Assembly (NCBI GenBank): GCA_036939755.1
Contig: JALLAZ010000862.1
Span: 1 to 11,553 of the forward strand
DNA: 11,553 nucleotides
From: Stephanodiscus triporus
Taxonomy: Eukaryota; Bacillariophyta; Thalassiosirophyceae; Thalassiosirales; Thalassiosiraceae
Direction: 5' to 3'
The stretch's first letter is position 1, and each line of letters begins with the position of its first letter. Positions 1-7,181 of the stretch are shown here, in pieces. The notes below the pieces were generated by a model that saw only the letters and a list, made by a program, of their open reading frames with translations, was not told the DNA's origin and made no database searches. The position numbers and the translations under genes are program-made.

Positions 1-529
1 CGATATAGAAGTTGCCAGAATGTCCGAGCTTGTCAAGGGCATGCTCGAAGGTGAGCCATATCGGTCTTTTAGTAGGGTCGACCCAATTTTGCACTATCGT
101 CATTTTTCTAAAAAAAAATCGATCGTCGTCGCACTTTATTATACCCCCTCTAATCACACAGAGGACAACGAGGAAGAAAAAGTCATCGAGATCCCTCTCC
201 CCAACGTCAAATCCGCCGTCCTCCGAAAGGTCATCGAATTCTGCCAACACTACCAGGAGGAGCCAATGGTCGAGTTCAAGAAGCCCCTCAAATCCGGCCA
301 GATGGCCGAGGTCGTGCAGAAGTGGTACGCCGACTTCGCCGTCGCAGACGAGCAGGTGCTGCTGAGTGATCTCATCCTCGCGGCGAATTACATGGACATC
401 AAGCCGCTAATGGACCTGACGGGCGCCGCCATTGCCGCATGCATGATCAGGGGCGAGATCACGGATGAGATTCGAGCAATTGGCGCCAAAATGTTTAGTC
501 CCATTGACCCGTATGAAAACGTCATCTAG
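1..529 (+). CDS. SKP1-like SCF ubiquitin ligase adaptor, 5' end outside window
   Basis: SKP1 bridges cullin-1 and F-box proteins in SCF E3 ubiquitin ligases. The window enters inside the gene: codons starting at base 2 read DIEVARMSELVKGMLE, typical of the SKP1 BTB/POZ-like N-terminus, so the ATG at 20 is internal and the true start lies upstream. A GT-AG intron runs from 51 to 161 (donor after ..CTCGAAG, acceptor CACACAG). Splicing joins MLE to EDNEEEKV and restores the usual acidic loop followed by EIPLPNVKSAVLRKVIEFCQHY. The 111-nt intron keeps frame and has no stop, so unspliced translation inserts 37 residues foreign to the family. Exon 2 (162-529) carries the conserved ADEQVLLSDLILAANYMDIKPLMDLT block. 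About 138 residues are visible. After the helix with DEIRA the tail diverges (SPIDPYENVI) and lacks the family's NDFT..E..NxW ending. A divergent SKP1 paralogue is likely. Confidence 0.9.
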   Translation, partial: DIEVARMSELVKGMLEGEPYRSFSRVDPILHYRHFSKKKSIVVALYYTPSNHTEDNEEEKVIEIPLPNVKSAVLRKVIEFCQHYQEEPMVEFKKPLKSGQMAEVVQKWYADFAVADEQVLLSDLILAANYMDIKPLMDLTGAAIAACMIRGEITDEIRAIGAKMFSPIDPYENVI

Positions 530-787
530 TGATACTCGTGAAAACCATCACAGAAAAAAATCAATGCTTGTGAGTAAGCCAGAAACTAGATATCCTTCAT
601 CTTGTCTGATTTATTGTCAGGGTATAACTTTATGCTGAGTATGTAACATCGTTTTGAGTCTAATATCTGAGTAGAATAGAAATATTGACAAATGTCATAC
701 ATCACGGTCAAATTGTGCCTAAAATAAAACGAGGCCATATCCACAATCACCCCCCCCCCCTCTCCCCATCTCGATGCCGCCATCTGC
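530..787. other. Convergent intergenic region (3' UTRs of SKP1-like and desaturase genes)
   Basis: AT-rich spacer between two convergent genes, with no convincing coding capacity. An AATAAA-like element lies on the plus strand at 723-728, about 195 nt past the SKP1 stop. On the minus strand the same hexamer (TTTATT on plus, 610-615) lies about 170 nt past the desaturase stop. If both are used, the two transcripts overlap tail to tail. A C-rich tract lies near 750-765. Use of either signal is inferred only. Confidence 0.4.
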
Positions 788-2299
788 CTACCTCACGACC
801 CTGTCCTCGTCGATGAAGAACCAATTGTCGTGGAATTGCCTCACGATCTCCTGCGAGTAATCCGGCGTATCCACCCGCTTGTACATGTGCCCAAGTCCCC
901 GCTCGGTCATGCCCTCGCGCAGCGCCGCGGTCGCCGCCTCGAGTCGGTAGTGCGGAACCTTCGTGAAGAAGAGGTGATGGACCACGTGTCCGTCCATCAT
1001 GTGGTGACTCATGCGGTTGACCCACGTGCCGTAATCCCGATCGACGGTCTCGAACGCGCCACGCTCGAACGTGAACGTGTCGTCGGTGTACAGCCTCCCG
1101 TCCGACGAGTGGTGCTGGAGGTACGTCACCATGAAGAGCCAGAAGGACATGACCATCCACGGTCCCATGCAAACGACCGCGAAGTCGGACGTGCCCATGG
1201 AGTGCCAGAGAGCGCCGGCGGTGACGAACGACACGATCACGCTCGCGTACGCGTCTGCCTTCTCCCTCGGGGAGTGGCCGTCCCACATCCGTCCGTAGAA
1301 GAAGACGTGCCCGCCGTCGGGCACGCCCGCGACGAGGTAGAAGAAGTACAGGAACGGGAACAGGAGCATCCTGGTCGAGTGCGCGAGCCCGATGAGCGGG
1401 TGCAAGTCGTCGCTCTCCTCGCGCACGTACCACTGGTGGGAGTAATCCCTCTCGAGGTGATTGTGATTCAGGTGGTGCTTCCGATGGCTCAGCCGCCAGG
1501 GTACGAACGGCGTCAGGCATATCGCCGAGTGGCACACCTCCCCCACGATGCGATTGATCGTCCCGCCGTGCTCCCTCGACTTGCTTATCGTGCCGTGTCC
1601 GGCGTCGTGGCCGATGCACCACGTGCACCACATGGCGAATCCCGTCAACACCTGCAGGGGCGCGACGAGCGCGATTTGTCCCAAATGCGGGAGGGAAAGG
1701 TAGGCGTCGCACGTCACGACGGCGTGCAGGAACGACATGGAGGATATCACCGCCGATACGTCGACGAGGAAGTAACCGATCGAGATCGGCGTCGATACGT
1801 CCCACGTGCTCGCGGGCAGCATCTTCATTATCGCGCCCGCGCGTGGCGGGGGGGGGGAGGAGGGGTCGTTCCGCCACGCGTCGTCGACGGTAGTCGTAGT
1901 CGTCGTCGTCGTCGCGGTCGAGGACGACGACGACGACGACGCGTCGAGAAAGAAGAAGGCCGCGATGTCGTCGTCGCCCATCGACGACGCGGCCGCGGGG
2001 GGGACGTCGTCGTATTCCGCGGAGGAGGAAGGCGGCGACCGGCGGGGCATCGTCGTCGTCGTGTCGTCGTCGTCGACGATTACGAGGACGGGAGGATGCG
2101 ACGACGACGACGACGACGACGTCGCGCGGGGGGGAGCCGTCGTTGCCCCGACGGGGAGGCGCTGTCGGGGACGGAGGGGGGACGACGACGACGACGACGA
2201 TGGTCGGGGCGGCGCGAACGCGAATGCGACGCACGCGGGCGAGAGTAGCGACGACGCGACCGCGGAGGCCGCGACGGCGCCATTCAATACCCGACGCAT
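788..2299 (-). CDS. Plastid-targeted acyl-lipid fatty acid desaturase (FAD2/FAD3-FAD7 type)
   Basis: Single exon, 503 residues, ATG at 2299-2297 and TAG at 790-788. It is an integral membrane di-iron desaturase that introduces a double bond into lipid-bound fatty acids. Three histidine boxes are visible: HDAGH (231-235), HRKHH (272-276) and HVVHH (438-442), with hydrophobic stretches between (about 172-230, 310-325, 352-395). The segments TYLQHH and ETVDRDYG, and HHLF..VPHY after box 3, match the FAD2/FAD3/FAD7 group, not FAD6, whose third box is HIPHH. The N-terminus is a signal peptide ending AFA|FAP (F28 at +1), the hallmark of diatom plastid import. About 125 low-complexity Ser/Thr/Asp/Pro residues follow before the catalytic domain near residue 164. 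The omega-3 versus omega-6 choice cannot be settled by reading. Electron donor would be ferredoxin if plastidial (inference). A TATATAA lies directly before the ATG. Confidence 0.9.
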   Translation of the reverse strand: MRRVLNGAVAASAVASSLLSPACVAFAFAPPRPSSSSSSSPLRPRQRLPVGATTAPPRATSSSSSSSHPPVLVIVDDDDTTTTMPRRSPPSSSAEYDDVPPAAASSMGDDDIAAFFFLDASSSSSSSTATTTTTTTTVDDAWRNDPSSPPPPRAGAIMKMLPASTWDVSTPISIGYFLVDVSAVISSMSFLHAVVTCDAYLSLPHLGQIALVAPLQVLTGFAMWCTWCIGHDAGHGTISKSREHGGTINRIVGEVCHSAICLTPFVPWRLSHRKHHLNHNHLERDYSHQWYVREESDDLHPLIGLAHSTRMLLFPFLYFFYLVAGVPDGGHVFFYGRMWDGHSPREKADAYASVIVSFVTAGALWHSMGTSDFAVVCMGPWMVMSFWLFMVTYLQHHSSDGRLYTDDTFTFERGAFETVDRDYGTWVNRMSHHMMDGHVVHHLFFTKVPHYRLEAATAALREGMTERGLGHMYKRVDTPDYSQEIVRQFHDNWFFIDEDRVVR

Positions 2300-3046
2300 T
2301 TTATATATGGTTGGCGGTGATGTGGATGTTATATGTTATGCTAGATCGAGCAACGACGACGGTCTGCTGCGGAGACGAGACGATTCGAAAGATATAATTT
2401 ATGACATGATATACTATATATCTAGCGTCGCGTCGCCTGCCACCCAGCCAAGTCGCTCCCCGAGATAGAGATGGGGCAAAGACAGAGAGATTGTTCCTCG
2501 CTGACGAGCGAGATGAGGAGCACGATATTACTACTCTATCGTACCTACTATTATTTCTCTGCGTCATCGAATACGAAGAGTGAGCGACCGTGCGACATTG
2601 CGATCGTGCGTGGTGGTCGTCCTTTTGGCGTTTGTAAACCACACTCTACCATTATTACTTCCAGGGCGGTCGACTAGATATTCGCCTCGCCACGTCCCCC
2701 TTTTTCTCAAGCGTCTGTCTTTGTCGGGTTTCGGACTCTCGTCAAATTTGTGGGAGTTTTTCTCCCCGAGGAAAAGTGGCTGTTTTTTTAGTCGGAGAGT
2801 CCAATACCACATCACAGACACGTTAAAAGGTGAACGTAGGAATTAATATTTAGGAATTAATATTTTAATCTGCCCTGATCTGAGTTGCGATTCCACGGGG
2901 TCGTGTATCTAGGCCAACTTTTTCTCGGAAAATGGGAGCCGTGGGCGAGAATGAATGAGTCATAAAATGGACCAGTAGGAGTACTAGTTAACAGTCCAAT
3001 AAAAGTGTAGACATATAGCACACACACACCCCGCCGACGTAAAGGG
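2300..3046. promoter_or_regulatory. Divergent intergenic promoter region (desaturase <-> CPR)
   Basis: About 750 bp separate the start codons of two divergently transcribed genes, so both promoters must lie here. Composition is clearly more AT-rich than the flanking exons. Recognisable pieces are a CCAAT pentamer at 2996-3000 (about 47 nt before the CPR ATG), a CA dinucleotide run around 3020-3028, and a perfect 14-bp tandem duplication at 2837-2864. Short ORFs here have no recognisable content. Which elements work as promoters is not shown by the sequence. Confidence 0.5.
2837..2864. repeat. 14-bp perfect tandem duplication
   Basis: The unit TAGGAATTAATATT occurs at 2837-2850 and again, identically, at 2851-2864. 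It lies in the divergent intergenic region about 185 bp before the CPR start. It contains the AT-rich near-palindrome AATTAATATT. It could be a slippage duplication or a doubled binding site; no known motif is recognised. Confidence 0.85.
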
Positions 3047-3711
3047 ATGTCGATCCTCCTCCTCGTCGACGGCCTATCCGCCTCGCCGTCGACGGTCATC
3101 GGGTTCGGCGCGACGACGATGATGCTCCTATTCGCGACCTACTACCTGTCCTTGCGATCGAGGACGACGACGGGGGGGGGGACATCCGCGCTGCCTTCCT
3201 CCTCCCCGACATCATCGGCCGCCTCCTCGGCGAAATCCTCGCGTCGGAAGACCGACGAAGACGACGGGATCATCGAGGAGATCGACTCGACGGTGAGGCG
3301 GCATATTTTTTTCTTTTTTTCGTCCGTTATCCCCGCCCCCCCCCTCCCCCCCGCGCGCGCCTGCCGGGGTCCGTCTCGCGGGGATGATATTATTTTTGTT
3401 TTTCCCCACGCGCCCACACCCGGGCATCATCTCGTCTCTCGTCCCCGTCTCATCTCCTCGTCCCTTGGGGCGCCCAATAATTGATCCCGTCTCCACATCC
3501 ACAGAAGTATCCCGGGGGGAGGCTGACCGTGTACTACGGCTCCCAGACGGGCACGGCGCAGATGTTCGCCAAGCAGATAGCGCGCGAGGCGGAATCCCGC
3601 GGCTTCCTCTGCGATCGCGTGGTCGACCTGCAGGACGTGGTCGACAACGACGACGTCGAGGCCGTCGAGCGCTCCCGGATACGACGACGACGACTACGAC
3701 GAAGGAACGGG

Positions 3712-3743
<32 letters not shown>

Positions 3744-4389
3744 CGGTCGTTGGGACGACGACGCCGCGTTGGTCCGGGCGACGCTCGCCGATCCAAGTCG
3801 TCTCGATCCGGATCCCGACGGCAACGGCGGGACGACGGGGGGGGGAGGAAGGTCGAGGGCGATATTCCTGATGGCGACCTACGGCGAGGGCGAGCCGACG
3901 GACAACGCTCAGCAGTTCGTAGAGATCATGAAGAGGAAGTCGGGCATATACAACATATACAAGGTCGGGACGACGACGGCCGATGACGACGACGAAATAG
4001 TACCAGACCCCGACGGGAACGGGAAGACGACGACGTCCGCCCCCCCCCTCCCCCCATCCTCGAGGATGGACAGCGACGCGGACGTGCTGGGCCAGACCTA
4101 CAGGGACGTACGTACGAGGTACGAGTCCGACGACGGGCCGGAGCTTTTCCTCCACGACGTCGACTACGCGACGTTCGGGCTCGGGAACAGGCAGTACGAG
4201 CACTACAACAACATGGGACGGTTCGTCGATGCGTCGTTGTCCCGGTGCGGCGCCCGCAGGGTCGCCGCTTTAGGCCTAGGCGACGACGACGACGACCTCG
4301 AGGGCGACTTCGAGAATTGGAAGGACGGCATCCTTTGGCCGGCGTTGGTCGCGAGGTACGTCGGGGGGGGAGGAGGGGCGCGTTCGACT

Positions 4390-4424
<35 letters not shown>

Positions 4425-5814
4425 GATGGCGTCGTCATCCGCCGCGTCGTCCCTGCCGCCGTGTCCGTACTCGGTCGAGTACATGAAGTCGATGCCCGAC
4501 GACGACGGAACGTCGGCCAGGGCCGCCGCGGAAATGATCCAAACGTCGTCGAGGCACTACTGCCAGGCGGTGGACTGTACGGTGACGTCGCGGAGGGAAC
4601 TGCGCGACCCGTCCGATCCCGGATCGACGGTGCACATCGAGATCGACGTCTCGAGACGGATGGACGTCATGGGGTACCACACCGCGGACAACTTGGGCGT
4701 ACTGCCGAGGAACGAAACGAGGGCCGTGGAGGCGGTCGCGCGCGCGCTCGATTTCGACCTCGATCGGATCTTTCGTCTCGTGCCGAACGACGGCAGCGAC
4801 GGCGCGGTCGGGGGCAACGGCAGCGCGGGCGTCGTCGCGCACTCCCTCCCCTTTCCCACCCCGTGCACTGTACGCGAGTGCCTGGAACGCTACTGCGACC
4901 TCGCGGGATCGCCGCGTCGGTCGGACCTGAAGCAGCTCGCGTCGTACGCCGTCGACGAGCTCGACAGGAGGGCGCTATTGCGCATGAGCTCGAAGGAGGG
5001 TAAGGCCGAGTACAAAGAGAAGATCGTCGAGGCGCACGTTGGCATCGCGGACATCGTCACGAGGCTGTGCCCCTCGATCTCATGCCCGCTCGAGCACTTC
5101 ATCATGGTCTGCCCTCGACTGCAGCCGAGGTATTACACCATATCGTCATCGTCGACGGTTCACCCGACGACGGTACACATCACCCTCGCCGTCCTCGAAA
5201 CGGAGAGGAAGAACAAGGACGGGGACGTGGCCGTATTCAGGGGGCTGTGCTCCGGCTACCTCGCGGATCTGAGGAGCGGAGACGCGGTCAGAGCGTTCGT
5301 GCGTGAATCCGCCTTCCGTCTACCGAGGGAGGTCGAGCGTCCCGTTATCATGTTCGGGCCCGGCACCGGAATCGCGCCCATGCGCGCCATATTGCAAGAG
5401 CGATCGGAAATGCGCCGGACGATGGAACCGCGACAGCGGGAGCGGATCGGCGCGAGCATCCTCTACTTCGGCTGCAAGAACCGATCGATGGATTACATCT
5501 ACCGGGACGAGCTGGAGGCGTTTCTGGACGAGGGGACGTTGACCGAACTCCATCTCGCGTTCTCTCGCGAGAAGGCGGAGAAGGTGTACGTGCAACACCT
5601 GTTGGCGGGCAAGGCTGAGGAGACATGGAGGTTGATACGCGACGAGAAGGCGTCGATATTCGTTTGCGGAGCGGTGAGGATGGGGGCGGACGTCGGGAGT
5701 ACGCTGCAGGATATCATCTCGCAACACGGTGGGATGAGCAGGGATAAAGCGAAGGCATATTTAGACGGTATGGCAGTGACGGGAAGGTATGTGCAAGAGT
5801 TGTGGTCTGATTAA
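3047..5814 (+). CDS. NADPH-cytochrome P450 reductase (CPR), two exons
   Basis: ER-anchored diflavin reductase passing electrons from NADPH via FAD and FMN to P450s and other acceptors. Exon 1 is 3047-3292 (82 codons). The GT-AG intron is 3293-3504 (212 nt). Exon 2 is 3505-5814 and starts KYPGGRLTVYYGSQTGTAQ. The product is 851 residues against about 680-700 usual. Order: membrane anchor (about 16-36); flavodoxin domain with the FMN loop YGSQTGTA (93-100), ATYGEGEPTDNA (206-217) and FGLGNRQYEHYN (306-317); FAD/linker domain with YHTADNLGVLPRNE (473-486) and the FAD motif RYYTIS (624-629); NADP domain with GPGTGIAP (700-707), SREKAEKVYVQ, CGA (803-805) and terminal ELWSD. Extra length comes from low-complexity insertions at about 138-198, 236-292, 367-400 and 506-526. 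Against the mammalian catalytic set (Ser457, Cys630, Asp675, Trp677) it has Thr627, Cys803, Glu847 and Trp849. Fragments of this gene lie downstream. Confidence 0.95.
3293..3504 (+). other. Intron of the CPR gene
   Basis: Donor ACG|GTGAGG and acceptor CCACAG|AAG, phase 0. Removing it joins the membrane-anchor exon (..EEIDST) to the start of the flavodoxin domain (KYPGGRLTVYYGSQTG). The intron has T-rich and C-rich runs. It divides the gene exactly between anchor and catalytic domains. Confidence 0.85.
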
Positions 5815-6120
5815 TATGCCACGGCAAATTTTGATATCGAATTGGAAGTTTTGTGAGTCCGTATATCTGCTTAAGTTGAGAGGTATTCCTACTATGTAAT
5901 AAACTATGATCGCATAACTGCCCTCTGAGGTCTCAATGTAAAGAGGTGTCCAAGCTGCCATATGTATTTATGAGGGCGACAATGGGTTTCATCCTAAACT
6001 GTTCGCATTCAAATTTTATTTCACAAGTAGCTAGAACCGAAAGCGACGTGGATTGTAGATGGAGCAGCAATTGGAAAGAGGGGAGAGGATGAGAATGGAC
6101 TTTCTTATCCGTTCGATTCT
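5815..6120. other. CPR 3' flank, no gene seen
   Basis: AT-rich sequence after the CPR stop. An AATAAA hexamer lies at 5898-5903, 84 nt past the stop, a plausible polyadenylation signal. No conserved coding content was recognised in either strand up to the end of the zinc-repeat ORF at 6121. Confidence 0.45.
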
Positions 6121-7047
6121 CTATATTCCACTGGAAACATTGTTTCCTGTCTCATAGACATTATTTGCATTACCAAGTCTCGCCATGCGACTGGACTTCC
6201 ATATCCAGGCACCAATTTTGTCATCATGGGGGGGATATTGCATTCGACTCGCCGAGGCACTCTCAGTTCCATCGGCGGGCATAGGGAGCATTTCCACTTC
6301 AACCGGGGCGAAGACGTGAGACTTTTCACCGATTTCGTTATGCAGATTGATTTCTCGCCTCCACGAGAACGACGATCCCTCCCAGCCATGTTCGGGCCCG
6401 ACACTGGGATCGCGCCCATGCGCGCCATACTGCGAGAGCGATTGGAAATTCGCCGGATGATGGAACTGCGACAGCGAGAGCGGATAGGCGCGAGCATCCT
6501 CTACATCGGCTGCAAGAACCAATCGCTGGATTACATCTACCGGAAAGAGCTGGAGGCATTCCTGGAGGAGGAGACGTCGACGAAAATCGTGCGAATCATT
6601 GTGCACTTCGATTTCGCGTCCTATTCCCGCCAAAGTACCCACTGTTGTGGCCTCGTATTCCACTTCACTTGGAGTGATTTCTCCTCCTATTTCCACAAAA
6701 GCTCCCACTGTCGTGGCCTCGCATTCATCGGTGGGATGAGGGAGCAGTTCCAGCTCACTTGAAGTGTCGACGAGTGACTTGTGGAAATTGCAAAGTCCTC
6801 CTGTTTGGGTTTGGACATAGCAGGTGCATCCCTCGTAGCTGCAACGTGGCACCAAATTTGCACCATGCCTCCTGCAAACTCTTGCTCTTTTGGCAATGTT
6901 GGTGCACCCCAGATGGCTGCAACATGTCCGCGTCACCACTGCACCGTGCCTCTGGCAAACTCCTCCCTGAACGGCGTTATTGGCGCATCTCTCACGCTTG
7001 CAACATGCTCTTGTTTTACTTTTACCGTCACCTCCCTTTTTGTTCAT
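6121..7047 (-). CDS. Cys/His zinc-repeat protein, chimeric with antisense CPR fragment
   Basis: A 308-residue uninterrupted ORF. Residues 15-89 hold three tandem C-x4-C-x(9-11)-C-x2-H units (C16/C21/C31/H34, C43/C48/C58/H61, C69/C74/C86/H89). They resemble the short Cys/His repeats abundant in diatom and oomycete proteins, often labelled WRKY19-like. Zinc binding is inferred; the function is unknown. Residues 109-152 hold two copies of a 22-residue acidic repeat beginning EATTVG. Residues about 156-220 are not native: they are the antisense reading of a CPR fragment (plus strand 6388-6581). After it, EVEMLPMPADGTE echoes ELELLPHPTDECE from before the insert. The tail has DKIGAWIWKSSRMARLGNA. 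A TGA sits five codons upstream of the ATG, and a possible frameshifted N-terminus lies upstream (7044-7181). It could be a live chimeric gene or a pseudogene. Confidence 0.5.
   Translation of the reverse strand: MNKKGGDGKSKTRACCKRERCANNAVQGGVCQRHGAVVTRTCCSHLGCTNIAKRARVCRRHGANLVPRCSYEGCTCYVQTQTGGLCNFHKSLVDTSSELELLPHPTDECEATTVGAFVEIGGEITPSEVEYEATTVGTLAGIGREIEVHNDSHDFRRRLLLQECLQLFPVDVIQRLVLAADVEDARAYPLSLSQFHHPANFQSLSQYGAHGRDPSVGPEHGWEGSSFSWRREINLHNEIGEKSHVFAPVEVEMLPMPADGTESASASRMQYPPHDDKIGAWIWKSSRMARLGNANNVYETGNNVSSGI
6388..6581 (+). pseudogene. Partial duplicate of CPR NADP-binding region
   Basis: Ungapped alignment with CPR exon 2 at 5350-5543 shows 21 mismatches in 194 bases (about 89% identity), in the same orientation and 1038 bp downstream. 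Similarity stops abruptly on both sides. The CPR frame stays open (MFGPDTGIAPMRAILRER..), but 13 of the changed codons are non-synonymous. They include Gly to Asp in the GPGTG loop, so catalytic function is not expected. Only about 65 residues of a domain needing more than 200 are present, with no membrane anchor, FMN or FAD parts. It lies inside the minus-strand zinc-repeat ORF. Confidence 0.93.
6610..6720 (-). repeat. 66-bp tandem repeat inside the zinc-repeat ORF
   Basis: Read on the minus strand, a unit starting GAGGCCACGACAGTGGG begins at 6720 and again at 6654, exactly 66 bp apart. Over the first 45 bases the copies differ at about 8 positions, then diverge. In protein terms the copies are EATTVGAFVEIGGEI and EATTVGTLAGIGREI. 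A related block occurs on both sides of the CPR insert (6267-6296 and 6724-6752 on plus), so the insert sits within a repetitive part of the host gene. Confidence 0.75.
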
Positions 7048-7181
7048 TTTCTTCTTCTTCTTTCATCGCTCAGCATCGAGTTATCGTCGTCGTCATCGTT
7101 ATCGCCGTCATCGGACGCGACCTTACTTTTCAACCGTTGCCAAAAGTGCAGTTCCTTGCCAGAGAGCCCAAACATCGACAT
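7044..7181 (-). other. Short upstream ORF, possible frameshifted N-terminus of zinc-repeat gene
   Basis: A 45-codon ORF begins MSMFGLSGKELHFWQ at 7181 and runs through an acidic stretch and SDERRRRK. It ends in TGA that overlaps the ATG of the zinc-repeat ORF as ATGA (7047-7044). The junction lies in a GAA/A-rich run. One additional A there would fuse the two frames. It may be the original N-terminus cut off by a 1-nt loss, a sequencing error, or an unrelated upstream ORF. Confidence 0.35.

Noticed and set aside
747..2234. 495-codon minus-strand ORF overlapping the desaturase in another frame
   Set aside because: Arg/Val/Asp-rich translation of triplet tracts with no domain; the overlapping frame has all three desaturase histidine boxes.
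830..2248. 472-codon plus-strand ORF antisense to the desaturase
   Set aside because: Its length reflects GC-rich, stop-poor sequence; composition is His/Arg/Val-rich and no family is recognisable.
3384..3986. 200-codon plus-strand ORF crossing the CPR intron and exon 2 start
   Set aside because: Frame shadow of CPR; Arg-rich reading of GAC triplets, and it starts within the intron.
6309..6387. Extension of the CPR duplicate to the left (FSPPRE against FRLPRE)
   Set aside because: A few matching residues, but nucleotide alignment at the same offset is near random; the edge at 6388 stands.
6226..6762. 178-codon plus-strand ORF containing the CPR-like segment, as a small functional reductase
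   Set aside because: Only about 65 residues are CPR-like; the rest is antisense of the zinc-repeat gene, and a conserved Gly of the NADP loop is lost.
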